From positions 1 to 64,000 of the forward strand of contig NZ_JABXKH010000031.1 of NCBI RefSeq assembly GCF_017115105.1: a stretch of 64,000 bases of DNA, written 5' to 3'. Source of the DNA: Nostoc sp. NMS2. Lineage in GTDB: Bacteria; Cyanobacteriota; Cyanobacteriia; Cyanobacteriales; Nostocaceae. Position 1 is the first letter of the stretch; the number at the start of each line of letters is the position of its first letter. Both the position numbers and the translations under genes were made by a program. The notes beneath the pieces are model-generated. The model made no database searches and was not told where the DNA came from. It saw nothing but the letters and a program-made list of their open reading frames with translations. Positions 36,346 through 45,586 of the stretch are shown one piece after another.

Positions 36346-37468
36346 TTATGATTCAGGATTTTCTACTAATTTGTTTTCTTGTCGTAAATAAGCCTGGATG
36401 AATGTATCAAGTTCGCCATTCATTACATCGCCAATCCCCGTTGTTTCTGTATTTGTACGTAAATCTTTCACCATTTGATAAGGGTGAAATACATAGTTAC
36501 GGATTTGGTTTCCCCACGAGGCCTCGACCATATCGCCACGAATTTCGGCAATTTCTTGGGCGCGTTGCTCTTTGGCGATAACCAAAAGCTTTGCTTTGAG
36601 GCGATTTAGGGCTTTCTCTTTATTTTGCAGCTGCGATCGCTCTTCTGTACAGCGCACGGCAAGACCCGTGGGAAGGTGAACAATCCGCACCGCAGTTTCT
36701 ACTTTGTTGACATTCTGCCCACCTTTACCACCAGACCGGGTTGTGGTGATATCCAAATCTTTATCTGGAATATCCAATTGCACAGAGTTATCAATCTGTG
36801 GCATTACTTCCACCCCTGCAAAACTAGTTTGTCGTTTACCGTTGGCATTAAAAGGGGAAATCCGCACTAAGCGATGTGTACCCATTTCTGAACGCAAGTA
36901 ACCATAAGCATAGCGACCAGTAATTTCTAGGGTTGCCGATTTAATTCCGGCTTCATCACCTTTCGACTCTTCAGCTAAAGTTACCTTATAGCCATGAGCT
37001 TCGCCCCAACGGATATACATCCGCATGAGCATAAATGCCCAGTCTTGGGAATCTGTGCCACCGGCACCAGCACTAATCGTCAGTACAGCACCTTCTGCAT
37101 CATAAGGGCCAGAAAGTAACTGTTGTAACTCCCACTGATCCAGGTCACGATTCAGTTTAGTGATGGTAGATTCCGCTTCTTGGAGTAATGCCTCATCGGT
37201 TTCTAACTCCAACAACTCAACAACTGCCCTAGTATCTTCTAAATTAGCGTGCCAGCGATCGTATTGCTGGAGGTGGGCTTTTAGGTCGTTAAGTTCTTGT
37301 AGCGTTTGTTGGGCCTGGGTTTGGTCATCCCAAAATTCTGGCTGTGCTGATATTTTTTCGAGGTCTTGAATTTTGGCTGTCAGTGCAGGTACGTCAAAGA
37401 TAGTCCTGGGTTTTACCCAGGCGGCTAGACAACGTTTCGATTTCGCGTTTTAGTTCTAGGACATCCAT
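36346..37468 (-). CDS. prfB: Peptide chain release factor 2, with programmed +1 frameshift
   Basis: Terminates translation at UGA and UAA. The zero frame starts at ATG 37468 and reads 24 codons to CTT followed by TGA (37396-37394). Reading resumes in +1 as D-V-P-A-L-T and continues to 36346, giving 373 residues, the normal RF2 length. The frameshift site is C-T-T-T-G-A-C with CCCAGGAC as the internal Shine-Dalgarno-like element just upstream, as in classic RF2 autoregulation. Visible domains are the codon-reading SPF tripeptide in RISPFNANG and the catalytic GGQ in [12 protein letters not shown] paralogue lies just upstream on the same strand. Confidence 0.96.
37394..37402 (-). promoter_or_regulatory. 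RF2 frameshift site (CTTTGAC) in prfB
   Basis: The minus strand reads C-C-C-A-G-G-A-C-T-A-T-C-T-T-T-G-A-C. The AGGA element is followed by TAT CTT TGA. The in-frame TGA at 37396-37394 is bypassed by a +1 shift when RF2 is scarce. Confidence 0.93.
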
Positions 37469-37584
37469 AATGCTTGCTGAATGATAAATAGAGCGCTTTG
37501 GATTAAAAAATTGCTCTTTATTCTACTTATGTTTCTTGATTTTAGCTGTAGTTGGACAAATTTTTTCTGCACTAGTTACAAAAG

Positions 37585-38755
37585 TTACTTGAAATTATCA
37601 AGTGCTTCTTTACCCACTGAAGTAGTGTGATTTAGCTGTTGCAGATAGGCTTTGATAAACAAATCAATTTTACCGTCTAATACCTCTGTCGCAGCAGGTG
37701 TTTCTACATTGGTACGTAAATCTTTCACCTTGGTGTAAGGATGCAAGATATATTCCCGGATGAGCTTGTTGGATAGAGATTGGATGAGCCGAGGTTGAAT
37801 TGCTTCAACTTGCTGGACATTTTGGGCTAGTGCGTAGGCGTAGCCAGCCGTAGGCATCGCAAACAGTTTACTCTTGAGAATAGCTAAGGCTTTCTCTTTG
37901 TTTTGCATCTGACTGCGCTCGTTATTAGAAATCACAGAAATTCCGGTAGGAATATGAACTACCCGCATTCCTGTTTCGGTTTTGTTTGCGTTTTGACCAC
38001 CACGGCCAGAATATTTTAATGAGGTAATTTCCAAATCCTTCTCTGGAATCTCAAAATCAATAGACTCATCTAAAATCGGGCTGACTTCTACACTGGCAAA
38101 GCACGTGTGCCGCTTGCTGTTGCTGCTAAAGGGAGAAATTCTTATTACGCGATGCGTTCCTTGTTCTGATTTAAGCAGACCATAGGCGTAGCGCCCTGTA
38201 ATTTCTAGGGTTGCATATTTGAACCCTCCTAAATCACCTGCGGACTCTTCCACTATATCTAGATATACTTTCTGATTATGATTTACTGCCCAACGATGAT
38301 ATAGCTGCAATAACATCGCTGCCCAGTCTTGGGCATCTATACTTCCAACCTCTGCTGTAATTGTCAAGAATGCCCCCTTTTGGTCGCAGGGGTCAGACAT
38401 TAATTGTTGTATTTCTACTGTTTCGAGTTCTTGCTGGAGTTGGGTAAGGTTGGTTTGCGCCTCTTGCAGCAATTCCTCATCAACAGATAATTCTAGTAGT
38501 TCTAGTGCAGCCTTGATATCTTCTAGAATAAAGTGCGATCGCTGATATTGTTTCTTTGTAGCGTTGAGGGATTCAATTTCTTGAAGTGTCTGATAGAAAG
38601 TGACATAATTATCCCCAAAAGTAGCTTGAGAAATTAATTGATTCAACTTTTCAATTCTTGAACACAGTTCTGGGAGGTCAAAGACAGCCTTCAGCCTTGG
38701 CCAAGATATTAGACAACCTTTCTACTTCGCGTTTGATATTTAAGAGTTCTAGCAT
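37585..38755 (-). CDS. Divergent RF2 paralogue with its own programmed frameshift
   Basis: ATG 38755 reads 25 codons to CTT-TGA (TGA at 38680-38678). The +1 frame then gives D-L-P-E-L-C-S-R and continues to 37585, for a total of 389 residues. The body aligns with RF2 along its length, with [25 protein letters not shown] including SPF, and YSGRGGQNANKTETG including GGQ. It is much more divergent than its neighbour and lacks the [10 protein letters not shown] motif (EVGSIDAQDW instead). A 29-base palindromic repeat (GCGATGCCTACGGC core, near 37832-37861) is inserted in frame after L-F. A specialised termination or rescue role is possible. It may also be a decaying duplicate, but the open frame argues against that. 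Confidence 0.9.
38678..38686 (-). promoter_or_regulatory. RF2-type frameshift site (CTTTGAC) in the paralogue
   Basis: The minus strand reads G-A-A-G-G-C-T-G-T-C-T-T-T-G-A-C. AAGG precedes TGT CTT TGA with spacing like that in prfB. The TGA at 38680-38678 must be bypassed to make the full protein. Confidence 0.9.
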
Positions 38756-38794
38756 GGTTTTGCTCACTTGAGGCTGAACTTATCTACATATTCT

Positions 38795-38893
38795 AATACG
38801 GTTCAGTTAAGGGTTACTGGCAACAATTTTGGGTTTTCAAGACGCGATAAATCGCCGTCTCTACAAGTGTTTTGGGCTTATCTGAACTGTATT
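38795..38893. mobile_element. MITE-like element upstream of the RF2 paralogue
   Basis: AATACGGTTCAGTTAAG at the left and, inverted, AATACAGTTCAGATAAG at the right form 17-base inverted repeats with two mismatches. The interior has AAGACGCGATAAATCGCCGTCT, an inner palindrome. It ends 40 bases before the start codon of the 38755 gene, so it lies in its leader or promoter. A degenerate relative is near 2020-2090. Confidence 0.75.
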
Positions 38894-38920
38894 GCTACAT
38901 ATTCTACTATTAAAACGATA

Positions 38921-38957
38921 AAAAACCGTGGTTGCTAAAAATTTAACCACGGTTTTT
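38921..38957. terminator. Terminator of the Bax-inhibitor-1 gene
   Basis: AAAAACCGTGGTT (38921-38933) and AACCACGGTTTTT (38945-38957) form a 13-bp stem with A- and T-runs on both strands. It follows the minus-strand gene that ends at 38997. Confidence 0.88.
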
Positions 38958-38996
38958 AATTTATAAAACTTTACTTTTGTGATTGCCTACAGACAA

Positions 38997-39725
38997 TTAA
39001 TCGCGGCCATTGATGGCAATTAGCAACCGCAAGATGAAGACGAACAAGTTGATGTAGGTGAGGTACATCGACAAAGCAGCAGGCAGATATTGGTCATCGC
39101 TGTAAGTGCGGGGCAAAATATAGAAATCGACAACAGAAACCCCAACAAACAGAAATACTCCTAAACCGGAGATGGCAATTTCTAACCAATTTGGCGTGTA
39201 AACACCAAACATAGCAAAGCCGAATTGCGCTAAACACACAACCACCAAGGCGATAACACCAAGATTGATGGTTTTCGTCAAAGCCATCCCATCTTGTTCA
39301 GAGAGATTTGAACCTATTTGACGGGCGAAAATAAAAGTAACGCCACAACCAAGGGCTGCTAAACCAATGCCTTGAATGCCAACACCCTGGGATCTCAAAG
39401 CGACAAATACCAAGCCACTGAGAGTATATCCAGACAACAAGCTGTAGGTTGCCAACAGGGGTAGCGCAAGACCCTTGTTACCTTTTTGAGCAACATTTTG
39501 GGCAACAAAAAACAAAATTAACTCTAAAATCACCGCACCAATGAAGGTGGGAAAGAATATTCCGGGGTTAGTACGGATAACTCCCAAACCACCGTAGGTT
39601 CCTAATGCCGTTAGCACCAATCCACCACCGACGTAGGGGAGGGCGTTGGCAATCACGTTTGGGCCAACGAGGGCGTGAGATTTAGCCTCACGGATAGCTT
39701 CACGAAAATTACTGGTATTGCTCAT
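38997..39725 (-). CDS. Bax inhibitor-1/YccA-family membrane protein
   Basis: A 242-residue protein with seven hydrophobic segments after a 20-residue polar N-terminus, the layout of the BI-1/TMBIM family. The C-terminal part ends in YLTYINLFVFILRLL followed by charged residues, as in the family, where acidic residues gate proton-sensitive calcium leak in bacterial homologues. The Y-I-L-P-R-T-Y-S-D-D-Q segment is the usual loop before the last helices. The physiological role in cyanobacteria is unknown. It is monocistronic with its own terminator. Confidence 0.88.
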   Translation of the reverse strand: MSNTSNFREAIREAKSHALVGPNVIANALPYVGGGLVLTALGTYGGLGVIRTNPGIFFPTFIGAVILELILFFVAQNVAQKGNKGLALPLLATYSLLSGYTLSGLVFVALRSQGVGIQGIGLAALGCGVTFIFARQIGSNLSEQDGMALTKTINLGVIALVVVCLAQFGFAMFGVYTPNWLEIAISGLGVFLFVGVSVVDFYILPRTYSDDQYLPAALSMYLTYINLFVFILRLLIAINGRD

Positions 39726-39903
39726 ATTGAAAAACTGTTTTTTAGGAAAACGTTCTGCCTATTCCTATTCTTACCAAGATTTTGGGCGATAAACCAACAA
39801 GGGGTTACGCAAGTTGGGAGACAACTAAACAAAAAAGATTATGCAAAGTTGAAATTTTATCTATAAAACAAACATAAACTGCAACAGTTATGGAAATAAA
39901 ATC

Positions 39904-40848
39904 ATGCGTACAAATACTGAATTGTGGAGTGCGACCCCTCACAAGTTCAGTGAAACGACGATGGCTTATTCAGCCCTAACTAAGGAAAATAATGACAGCT
40001 TAGAAGAAAATATACGCAACTCTATTTTCTCAGAAATTAGGAGTTACAACAAAGGAATGTATATGGCAACAAGTGAGTCCTCTTTACGAACTGATGGTAT
40101 AGAATTATTACACTTGTACCACCAGAATCCTTCTATTAAACTTCGTAATAAACTTGTACAATTACATACTGGCTTAGTACGGAAGATGGCTCATAAATTC
40201 AGCCATCAATGTAATGAACCTTATGAAGATTTAGAACAAATTGGTTATTTTGGTTTGATTAGAGCTATTGAGCGTTTTGATCCTAGCCAAGGATATGCTT
40301 TTAGTTCTTTTGCAGTGCCATATATTCGCGGTGAGATGCTGCACTTTTTGCGCGATCGCAGTACTTTATTAAAAATCCCCCGTCGTTGGCAAGAATTATA
40401 TAATGAAGGGCAAAAAATTCGCAAGGACTTAGCAATGTCTTTAGGTCGCCAGCCCAAGGATGCTGAAATTGCCAGCCAACTCCGAGTATCTGTGCAAGAA
40501 TGGCAAGAAACAAAGTTAGCTGCTCAAAATCGGATGCCTTTGAGTTTAGATGCAACCGCAGTGAACTATATTGATTGCCAAATAACCTTAGGTGAAGCAC
40601 TTCCTTGTCCTCGTTCTCATGTTCTTTTACAACAAGAAGAAGAACGCCAACAACTGCAAGGTGCAATCAATATGTTGGAAGAAAAGCCCCGCATGGCAGT
40701 TGAAATGGTATTTTTAAAGGAACTTTCTCGCAAGGATGCTGCTAAAAATATCGGCACTAGTCCGATGACAGTAACGCGGTATCTGCAAAAAGGAATTCAA
40801 GATTTGATTTGTTATTTGCAACCACAGGTAATGCCCACAGGTTCGTAG
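39904..40848 (+). CDS. RNA polymerase group 3 sigma factor (SigF/SigJ-like)
   Basis: A sigma-70-family protein of up to 314 residues. Region 2 contains HTGLVRKMAHKFSHQC, EDLEQIGYFGLIRAIERFDPSQGYAFSSFAVPYIRGEMLHFLRDR (regions 2.1-2.4). Region 3 follows (IPRRWQELYNEGQKIRKDL), then region 4 with the helix-turn-helix KELSRKDAAKNIGTSPMTVTRYLQKGI. Region 1 and the group 1/2 linker are absent, which places it in group 3. Cyanobacterial SigF and SigJ control pili, envelope or stress genes; which one this is remains open. The start is uncertain: ATGs at 39961 and 40060 lie closer to the conserved part. Confidence 0.88.
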   Translation: MRTNTELWSATPHKFSETTMAYSALTKENNDSLEENIRNSIFSEIRSYNKGMYMATSESSLRTDGIELLHLYHQNPSIKLRNKLVQLHTGLVRKMAHKFSHQCNEPYEDLEQIGYFGLIRAIERFDPSQGYAFSSFAVPYIRGEMLHFLRDRSTLLKIPRRWQELYNEGQKIRKDLAMSLGRQPKDAEIASQLRVSVQEWQETKLAAQNRMPLSLDATAVNYIDCQITLGEALPCPRSHVLLQQEEERQQLQGAINMLEEKPRMAVEMVFLKELSRKDAAKNIGTSPMTVTRYLQKGIQDLICYLQPQVMPTGS

Positions 40849-40879
40849 TAATTTCAGGGAGATGAGAAAGTAGGGGGAG

Positions 40880-41059
40880 ATGAGGGAGAAGAGTACAATA
40901 GTTATTAAAGATCACAAGGATTTAGAAGTTTATAAAATGGCTTTTGATTCAGCCACGATCATTTTTAAACTATCAAAAATTGCAACTATCCGGTATATCC
41001 ACCTGCTTGAAAAATCTGTTCGGCGGTTAAATTTAACTCTGGGAAAGCAGATGAGATGA
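40880..41059 (+). pseudogene. Remnant of a four-helix-bundle (23S rRNA IVP-type) protein
   Basis: From ATG 40880 the frame reads K-D-H-K-D-L-E-V-Y-K-M-A-F-D, the start of the 'four helix bundle protein' family (23S rRNA intervening-sequence proteins, about 115-120 residues). Similarity stops near 40975, where the sequence runs antisense into the 3' end of the Uma2 gene. Only about 30 family-like residues remain, so this is a truncated remnant. Confidence 0.6.
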
Positions 41060-41612
41060 TGCAATCACTGCCTCGAAACTGCTTGATTTGGTATTCTCCT
41101 TCAACTAACGAGTAAACCCAGATAGTTGGTTGTTTGGGATTGCCTATAAACCGCTTACCACCTAAAGCTGCATAATCTACAATCCAGTATTCGGAAATGC
41201 CTACTGCCTCATAGTCAGCTACTTTTTTTAAATAATCATCTCTCCAGTTAGTACTTACCACTTCAATTACTAAGGGAATTGATGCTGCTTGGCTTACAGT
41301 CGATTCTTTTTTCCACAGAGGTTCATTTACTAAATTAGTCCGATTTAATATCAGCACGTCTGGAGAATAAGCTGATTGACCTGACAATGGTTTAATGAAC
41401 GCCGTTTTGGGAAGGAGATAGGGAAGTTTTAGCCTCTTAATTTCGGCAGATATTTCTAGTGCCAAAAATCCAACGACCTCTTCATGGTCGCCTGTTGGTG
41501 GTGCCATCTCAACAATTACTCCATCATGCAGTTCATAGCGTTGTTGTGGGTTTTCTGGATACCAAGCGATAAATTCATCGAATGTTACTAGTTTACGTAA
41601 GGCTTGAATCAT
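40986..41612 (-). CDS. Uma2-family (DUF820) putative endonuclease
   Basis: A 208-residue protein with the PD-(D/E)XK-like core of Uma2 proteins: HDGVIVEMAPPTGDHEEVV, YSPDVLIL with the catalytic aspartate, and LVIEVVSTNWRDDYLKKVADYEAVGISEYWIVD with the E-x-V motif. The Uma2 family is strongly expanded in cyanobacteria, and its function is unclear. Its 3' end abuts the four-helix-bundle remnant. It lies 35 bases downstream of chlD on the same strand and may be co-transcribed with it. Confidence 0.88.
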   Translation of the reverse strand: MIQALRKLVTFDEFIAWYPENPQQRYELHDGVIVEMAPPTGDHEEVVGFLALEISAEIKRLKLPYLLPKTAFIKPLSGQSAYSPDVLILNRTNLVNEPLWKKESTVSQAASIPLVIEVVSTNWRDDYLKKVADYEAVGISEYWIVDYAALGGKRFIGNPKQPTIWVYSLVEGEYQIKQFRGSDCIISSAFPELNLTAEQIFQAGGYTG

Positions 41613-41646
41613 AATTTATTCTCCCCCTGATACTGAATTATATCGG

Positions 41647-43680
41647 CTAACGAGATTTTAAATCAGCGATCGCACCTTTAGTCATAGCAGCAATAGCTTG
41701 GTCTGTCGCTTTTGGCAAATGATAATATTTACCGCCTGCTGTTTGCGATAATTCTTTAGCAAAGCCAGTAGACACAAATTTACTTTCCGTATCAATTACT
41801 AATAGTTGCATCCCCAAAGCCCGGATTCTGGCAGCAATTTCTAATAATTCTCCTTTGATATCTGGCTTTTCTCCTGGTTCTAGCTGTTCACCCAAAGAAC
41901 GCGCTAAGGGAATATTACCCCGCCCATCGGTGATTGCTACAAGGACAACTTGCCCTATATCTCCACTCATCTGGGCATTTAAGCCAACGCGCACAGCTTG
42001 AGTTAAACCATGTGCCAAGGGCGAACCCCCACCACAGGGCAACCTTTCCAAGCGGTTACGCGCTAAGGCAATAGAACGTGTTGGAGGTAATAATACCTCT
42101 GCCTGTTCTCCCCGAAAGGGAATTAATGCTATTTGATCGCGGTTTTGATAAGCTTCTGTTAACAGTTGCATCACTGCACCTTTAGCCGATTGCATTCGAT
42201 TCAGGGCCATTGAGCCAGAAGCATCTACCACAAATACTACCAACGCCCCGGCTTTGCGTACCAGGCGTTTCGAGCGAATATCAGCTTGTTCGACAATAAC
42301 TTTTCTATCTGGTTGTCTTTCTCTGCGTGCTTTTTGATAAGGAGCAGCTGCTCTGAGGGTAGCATCTACTGCAATGCGTCGTGCTTTCCCTTTGGGCAAC
42401 ATCGGCTTAATGTAGCGTCCCCTGTCATCGGAAAATATGACGCTGCGACTACCAGATTTACCTTGCCGCTTCGCCATTTGAGTAAAGTACAGCACGTTGT
42501 CATCCAGGATTACCCCTTCTGGATCAAAGATAAACTCTTCCGGGATGCTGGGGGGTTCTTGCTCTTGATTTTCTTCCTGTTCCTGTTCGTCTTGTTCTTC
42601 GTCTTCAGATTCGTCCTGGGGTTCTTCTTGATTCTGTTGTGGCGGTGGTGGTGGCGGTGGTGGTGCTTGGTCGGGTGGCGGTGTCTGCACAACTGTGGCG
42701 CGTGGTACAATTACCAGTTCTACAGCACGACGCAAATCTTCGGCATTGACTGTTGTCCGTCCCTCCAAAGCCGCAGCAGCTTTGGCAACCCGCGTGGCGA
42801 ATAACTCGGCGCGATGTCCCTGAACTCCTCCACGAATGGATTCATCCACTAAATAGGCAATTTGTTCATGGGTGATGATGACTTCTTTCAACCATTCCCG
42901 TGCCAAGATGATTTGGGTTTTGAGGGAATCTAAATCTTCGTTGTATTGCTTGAGGAAATCTTGAGGAGATTTAGAATAAGCGATCGCAACTTCAACTGCT
43001 GCTACTCTTTGATCTAAGCCGAGTACACCGTCAGCAGAGAGGGCGATCGCAATTCTATCTAACAAATGCTCCCGTAATCCGCCTTCTTCTGGATTGTATG
43101 TGGCAATAAATAAGGATTTGCACGGATGCTGAAAACTAATCCCTTCCCGTTCAATCTGGTTGCGTCCCTCAGATAATACTGTTAAAAGCTGATTTGATAT
43201 TTGGTCATCTAATAAATTAATTTCATCTACGTACAGTACACCCCGGTTTGCTGTAGCGAGTAATCCAGGCTGAAAAATGGTATCACCTTGTTTTACAGAC
43301 TTTTCAACATCTACTGAACCTAATAGTCGGTCTTCTGTAATACCTAGAGGGATTTGTAAAAAAGGCGCGGGAATGATTTCGACGGGTACATCTTGAATAT
43401 CTTTGTCTGCGTACTCCGCCAAAAGTTGATCGTCCCATTCTTCTGGGTGATTGGGGTCACAATTACTGATTGAGCCTTTGACAACTTCAATCGGCGGTAG
43501 TAGAGCGTGGATAGCACGAGCCATTACAGATTTTGCCGTACCGCGACGACCTGCGATCGCTACTCCTCCCAAACCAGGATCAACTGCGGCTAACAGCAAG
43601 GCTAATTTAATTGCTTCTTGACCGACTACGGCACTCAAGGGAAAGGCAGTGATGGTGGGGTTGATAGTAGGCGCAGGCAT
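41647..43680 (-). CDS. chlD: Magnesium chelatase subunit D
   Basis: Part of the ChlI-ChlD motor that drives insertion of Mg into protoporphyrin IX by ChlH, the first step committed to chlorophyll. It has 677 residues. An AAA+ domain has Walker [20 protein letters not shown] near residue 42 and Walker [14 protein letters not shown] near 148. A linker of about 60 residues begins with a proline run (eight Pro in series) and continues with an acidic Glu/Gln stretch. A C-terminal von Willebrand A domain has the MIDAS motif DASGSMA near 490. This is the standard architecture. The tetrapyrrole link to the ferrochelatase-like gene at 0.6 kb is by pathway only. Confidence 0.96.
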   Translation of the reverse strand: MPAPTINPTITAFPLSAVVGQEAIKLALLLAAVDPGLGGVAIAGRRGTAKSVMARAIHALLPPIEVVKGSISNCDPNHPEEWDDQLLAEYADKDIQDVPVEIIPAPFLQIPLGITEDRLLGSVDVEKSVKQGDTIFQPGLLATANRGVLYVDEINLLDDQISNQLLTVLSEGRNQIEREGISFQHPCKSLFIATYNPEEGGLREHLLDRIAIALSADGVLGLDQRVAAVEVAIAYSKSPQDFLKQYNEDLDSLKTQIILAREWLKEVIITHEQIAYLVDESIRGGVQGHRAELFATRVAKAAAALEGRTTVNAEDLRRAVELVIVPRATVVQTPPPDQAPPPPPPPPQQNQEEPQDESEDEEQDEQEQEENQEQEPPSIPEEFIFDPEGVILDDNVLYFTQMAKRQGKSGSRSVIFSDDRGRYIKPMLPKGKARRIAVDATLRAAAPYQKARRERQPDRKVIVEQADIRSKRLVRKAGALVVFVVDASGSMALNRMQSAKGAVMQLLTEAYQNRDQIALIPFRGEQAEVLLPPTRSIALARNRLERLPCGGGSPLAHGLTQAVRVGLNAQMSGDIGQVVLVAITDGRGNIPLARSLGEQLEPGEKPDIKGELLEIAARIRALGMQLLVIDTESKFVSTGFAKELSQTAGGKYYHLPKATDQAIAAMTKGAIADLKSR

Positions 43681-43743
43681 TGTTTGCTTTTATAGCGAGT
43701 CTCGGCCTTTAGCATACCAATTTCTGGCACATTTAGAATATAA

Positions 43744-44172
43744 GTGCGATCGCCTCCAATTTTATTAGAAATTAGACGCAAATTTAATTATGAGATAAGT
43801 TTGTTTTCTGGAGTTGATTTCACTGTCGATATTCAACGAGGATTAAACGGATTTTGTGATTTTATTTTGAGTCTTTCTTCGGAGCAGTTACTTATACGCA
43901 GTCCGGTGATTGTCTTAGTAGAAAGTAAAAATGAGAATTTGAGGTCTGGTTTGGCGCAATGTATCGCTGAAATGGTAGCTGCTCAGTTATTTAACGAGAG
44001 AGGCGGAAATCAAATCAAAGCTATATATGGTGCTGTTACTATCGGTACGCTTTGGCAATTTCTCAAGCTTGAAGGTAATATAGTTTCGATTGATTTGAGT
44101 GAATATTATATTAAGGATATTAAGAAAATTTTGGGCATTTTGTATGGTGCGATCGCTCAAAGCAAACCGTAA
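43744..44172 (+). CDS. Nuclease-fold conserved protein, possibly 5'-truncated
   Basis: A 142-residue protein similar in style to cyanobacterial restriction-endonuclease-like proteins. RGLNGFCDFILSLS supplies the catalytic aspartate, and PVIVLVESKNENLRSGLAQCIAEMVAAQ supplies E-x-K; together they form a PD-(D/E)XK active site. YGAVTIGTLWQFLKLEGNIVSIDLSEYYI is the conserved end. Relatives usually have several tens of additional N-terminal residues, while here the frame opens just before the core at a GTG inside a GCGATCGC site. It may be a truncated copy or start at an unrecognised codon. The target is unknown. Confidence 0.6.
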   Translation: MRSPPILLEIRRKFNYEISLFSGVDFTVDIQRGLNGFCDFILSLSSEQLLIRSPVIVLVESKNENLRSGLAQCIAEMVAAQLFNERGGNQIKAIYGAVTIGTLWQFLKLEGNIVSIDLSEYYIKDIKKILGILYGAIAQSKP

Positions 44173-44355
44173 ATTATTTATTAGGTAAAATATTATTTAA
44201 ATAATACTATAGAGCATTTTTAAAGTTTATGGATATGGGTGAGCGCTTTTACGAAATCTTCATAAATAATTATATTGACATCCAGGAGCCGCTATGCAAT
44301 TCTTTATTTAAGACAGCAAAGTAACCGCACTCTAAAGCGCAGGTTTTTGGTGGTT

Positions 44356-44542
44356 GTCTCAGCAGCAGAATTCCTAGTTTCCTGCCGAGCTTCGTGTCAT
44401 CCCTTCGGCTGAGTATTCAGTCCAATGTAAGGTCACACTGATTGACTAGACTTTCAATGGGAAGACGAGATGTTTGGATAAATATTCAGGGGAGGGGATG
44501 ACGCGAAACTTGCTAGGAAACTGGGAGTTCTACTGCTGAGAC
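44356..44542. repeat. Large imperfect palindrome
   Basis: Two 47-base arms (44356-44402 and 44496-44542) are inverted with about 80 percent identity; both begin GTCTCAGCAG when read outward-in and include CTAGTTTCCT or CCAGTTTCCT blocks. The flanks also match loosely (TTTGGTGGTT with TTTGGTTTAA). The 93-base centre has no clear further symmetry. It occupies the spacer 44173-44687, which has no gene. It could be a decayed MITE or a structured RNA. Confidence 0.7.
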
Positions 44543-44687
44543 TTAAACCAAACGAAAGCGACGGTAGATATTTTTATTGCAGGGTAGTACTTTTTGAGTA
44601 CACATTCCTTGTATAAAGCCCTGCTACTGCTAGATGTGTAATTTGTTGAAGCTGTCCGGTTTACAAACGAATTCTGGATATATTACA

Positions 44688-45452
44688 ATGCCACACGCTA
44701 ATCAATTTTCCAATAGACAAACAAGCCAGCAGCAACTAAAGGTTGGCATCTATTGCGATTTTCAAAATGTTTATTTAAGCGAAGAACAAGCAAGTTTATT
44801 GTTTGCTTTTGCCATCACAAAAGGAAGTTTGATTAGTAGAAAAGTATACTATAATTCACTATTTGAAAACCAGGCTTCTGCAAAAACTAATCTCCAACGC
44901 ATTGGTTTTAAATGTGAAGATGTTACTTGCTCTTTAAAGAACAGTGCAGATAATCAACTTAAATCTGATTTAATTGACGATGTGTATAACAATCAGTCCC
45001 CAGATATAGTTATCCTTGCGTCAGGAGATGGCGACTTTGTAAACGCAGTTCAATTTCTGCAAGAAAAGGGTGTAAATGTCATAATTTTTGCACAAAGAGG
45101 TAATGTAAAACAAAAGCTGAAAGAGCGTGCTGATGAATTTCACTTTGTAGATGAATTGTCTCAATTAGTTAGCTACAAGACTCAGCCTCTTAATTACAAT
45201 GAGGCTGTAGAGTGCCTAATTGAATGTACTAAAACTTCCTTAAGCCAAGGCAAGCCTACCGGATTTGGATACATTGATAAATTGATGCGTCAGCGTTGCC
45301 ATAGATATCAGGGTTTTTCCTCTATCTCTATGTTTGACGGCAAGAAGTTTAAAAACTTTAGTCAGTTTATTGCTGCTGCCGTAAGGGATGGTAAAGTTCA
45401 AAAGCAAAGTCAGGAATTGTTTTTAATCGAGTTAGACAAACTGGCTGCTTAA
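44688..45452 (+). CDS. NYN-domain (LabA/DUF88) protein with C-terminal OST-HTH-like domain
   Basis: A protein of about 254 residues from ATG 44688; the frame from 44634 adds 18 residues. The NYN/PIN-like ribonuclease domain opens with VGIYCDFQNVYL (catalytic aspartate), continues with KSDLIDDVYNNQSPDIVILASGDGDFVNAVQFLQEKGVNVIIFA (acidic triad D-x-D), and ends in the LabA-type FHFVDEL. The C-terminal 85 residues (FGYIDKLMRQRCHRYQGFSSI, ending before LIELDKL) resemble an OST-HTH/LOTUS RNA-binding fold. It is likely an RNA endonuclease or regulator. A double terminator and the RNase III gene follow. Confidence 0.83.
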   Translation: MPHANQFSNRQTSQQQLKVGIYCDFQNVYLSEEQASLLFAFAITKGSLISRKVYYNSLFENQASAKTNLQRIGFKCEDVTCSLKNSADNQLKSDLIDDVYNNQSPDIVILASGDGDFVNAVQFLQEKGVNVIIFAQRGNVKQKLKERADEFHFVDELSQLVSYKTQPLNYNEAVECLIECTKTSLSQGKPTGFGYIDKLMRQRCHRYQGFSSISMFDGKKFKNFSQFIAAAVRDGKVQKQSQELFLIELDKLAA

Positions 45453-45462
45453 AATAGCTTTT

Positions 45463-45517
45463 AAAAACCCAGTTTTTCTAAACTGGGTTTTACCAAAACC
45501 GCGATTTGCGGTTTTTT
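45463..45517 (+). terminator. Two tandem intrinsic terminators after the NYN gene
   Basis: Hairpin 1: AAAACCCAGTTT with AAACTGGGTTTT (45463-45492). Hairpin 2: AAAACCGC with GCGGTTTTTT (45495-45517). Both end in T-runs, so read-through into the RNase III gene should be low. Confidence 0.85.
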
Positions 45518-45586
45518 CATGTCTAAACAAAAGAACACTTGTCAAGTTTCCCAACAGTCAATTTCTGCAACAAGACACGAGATAAA

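Noticed and set aside
42286-42804. A 172-codon ORF opposite chlD with long tryptophan and phenylalanine runs
   Set aside because: It is the antisense of the proline-rich and acidic linker of ChlD.
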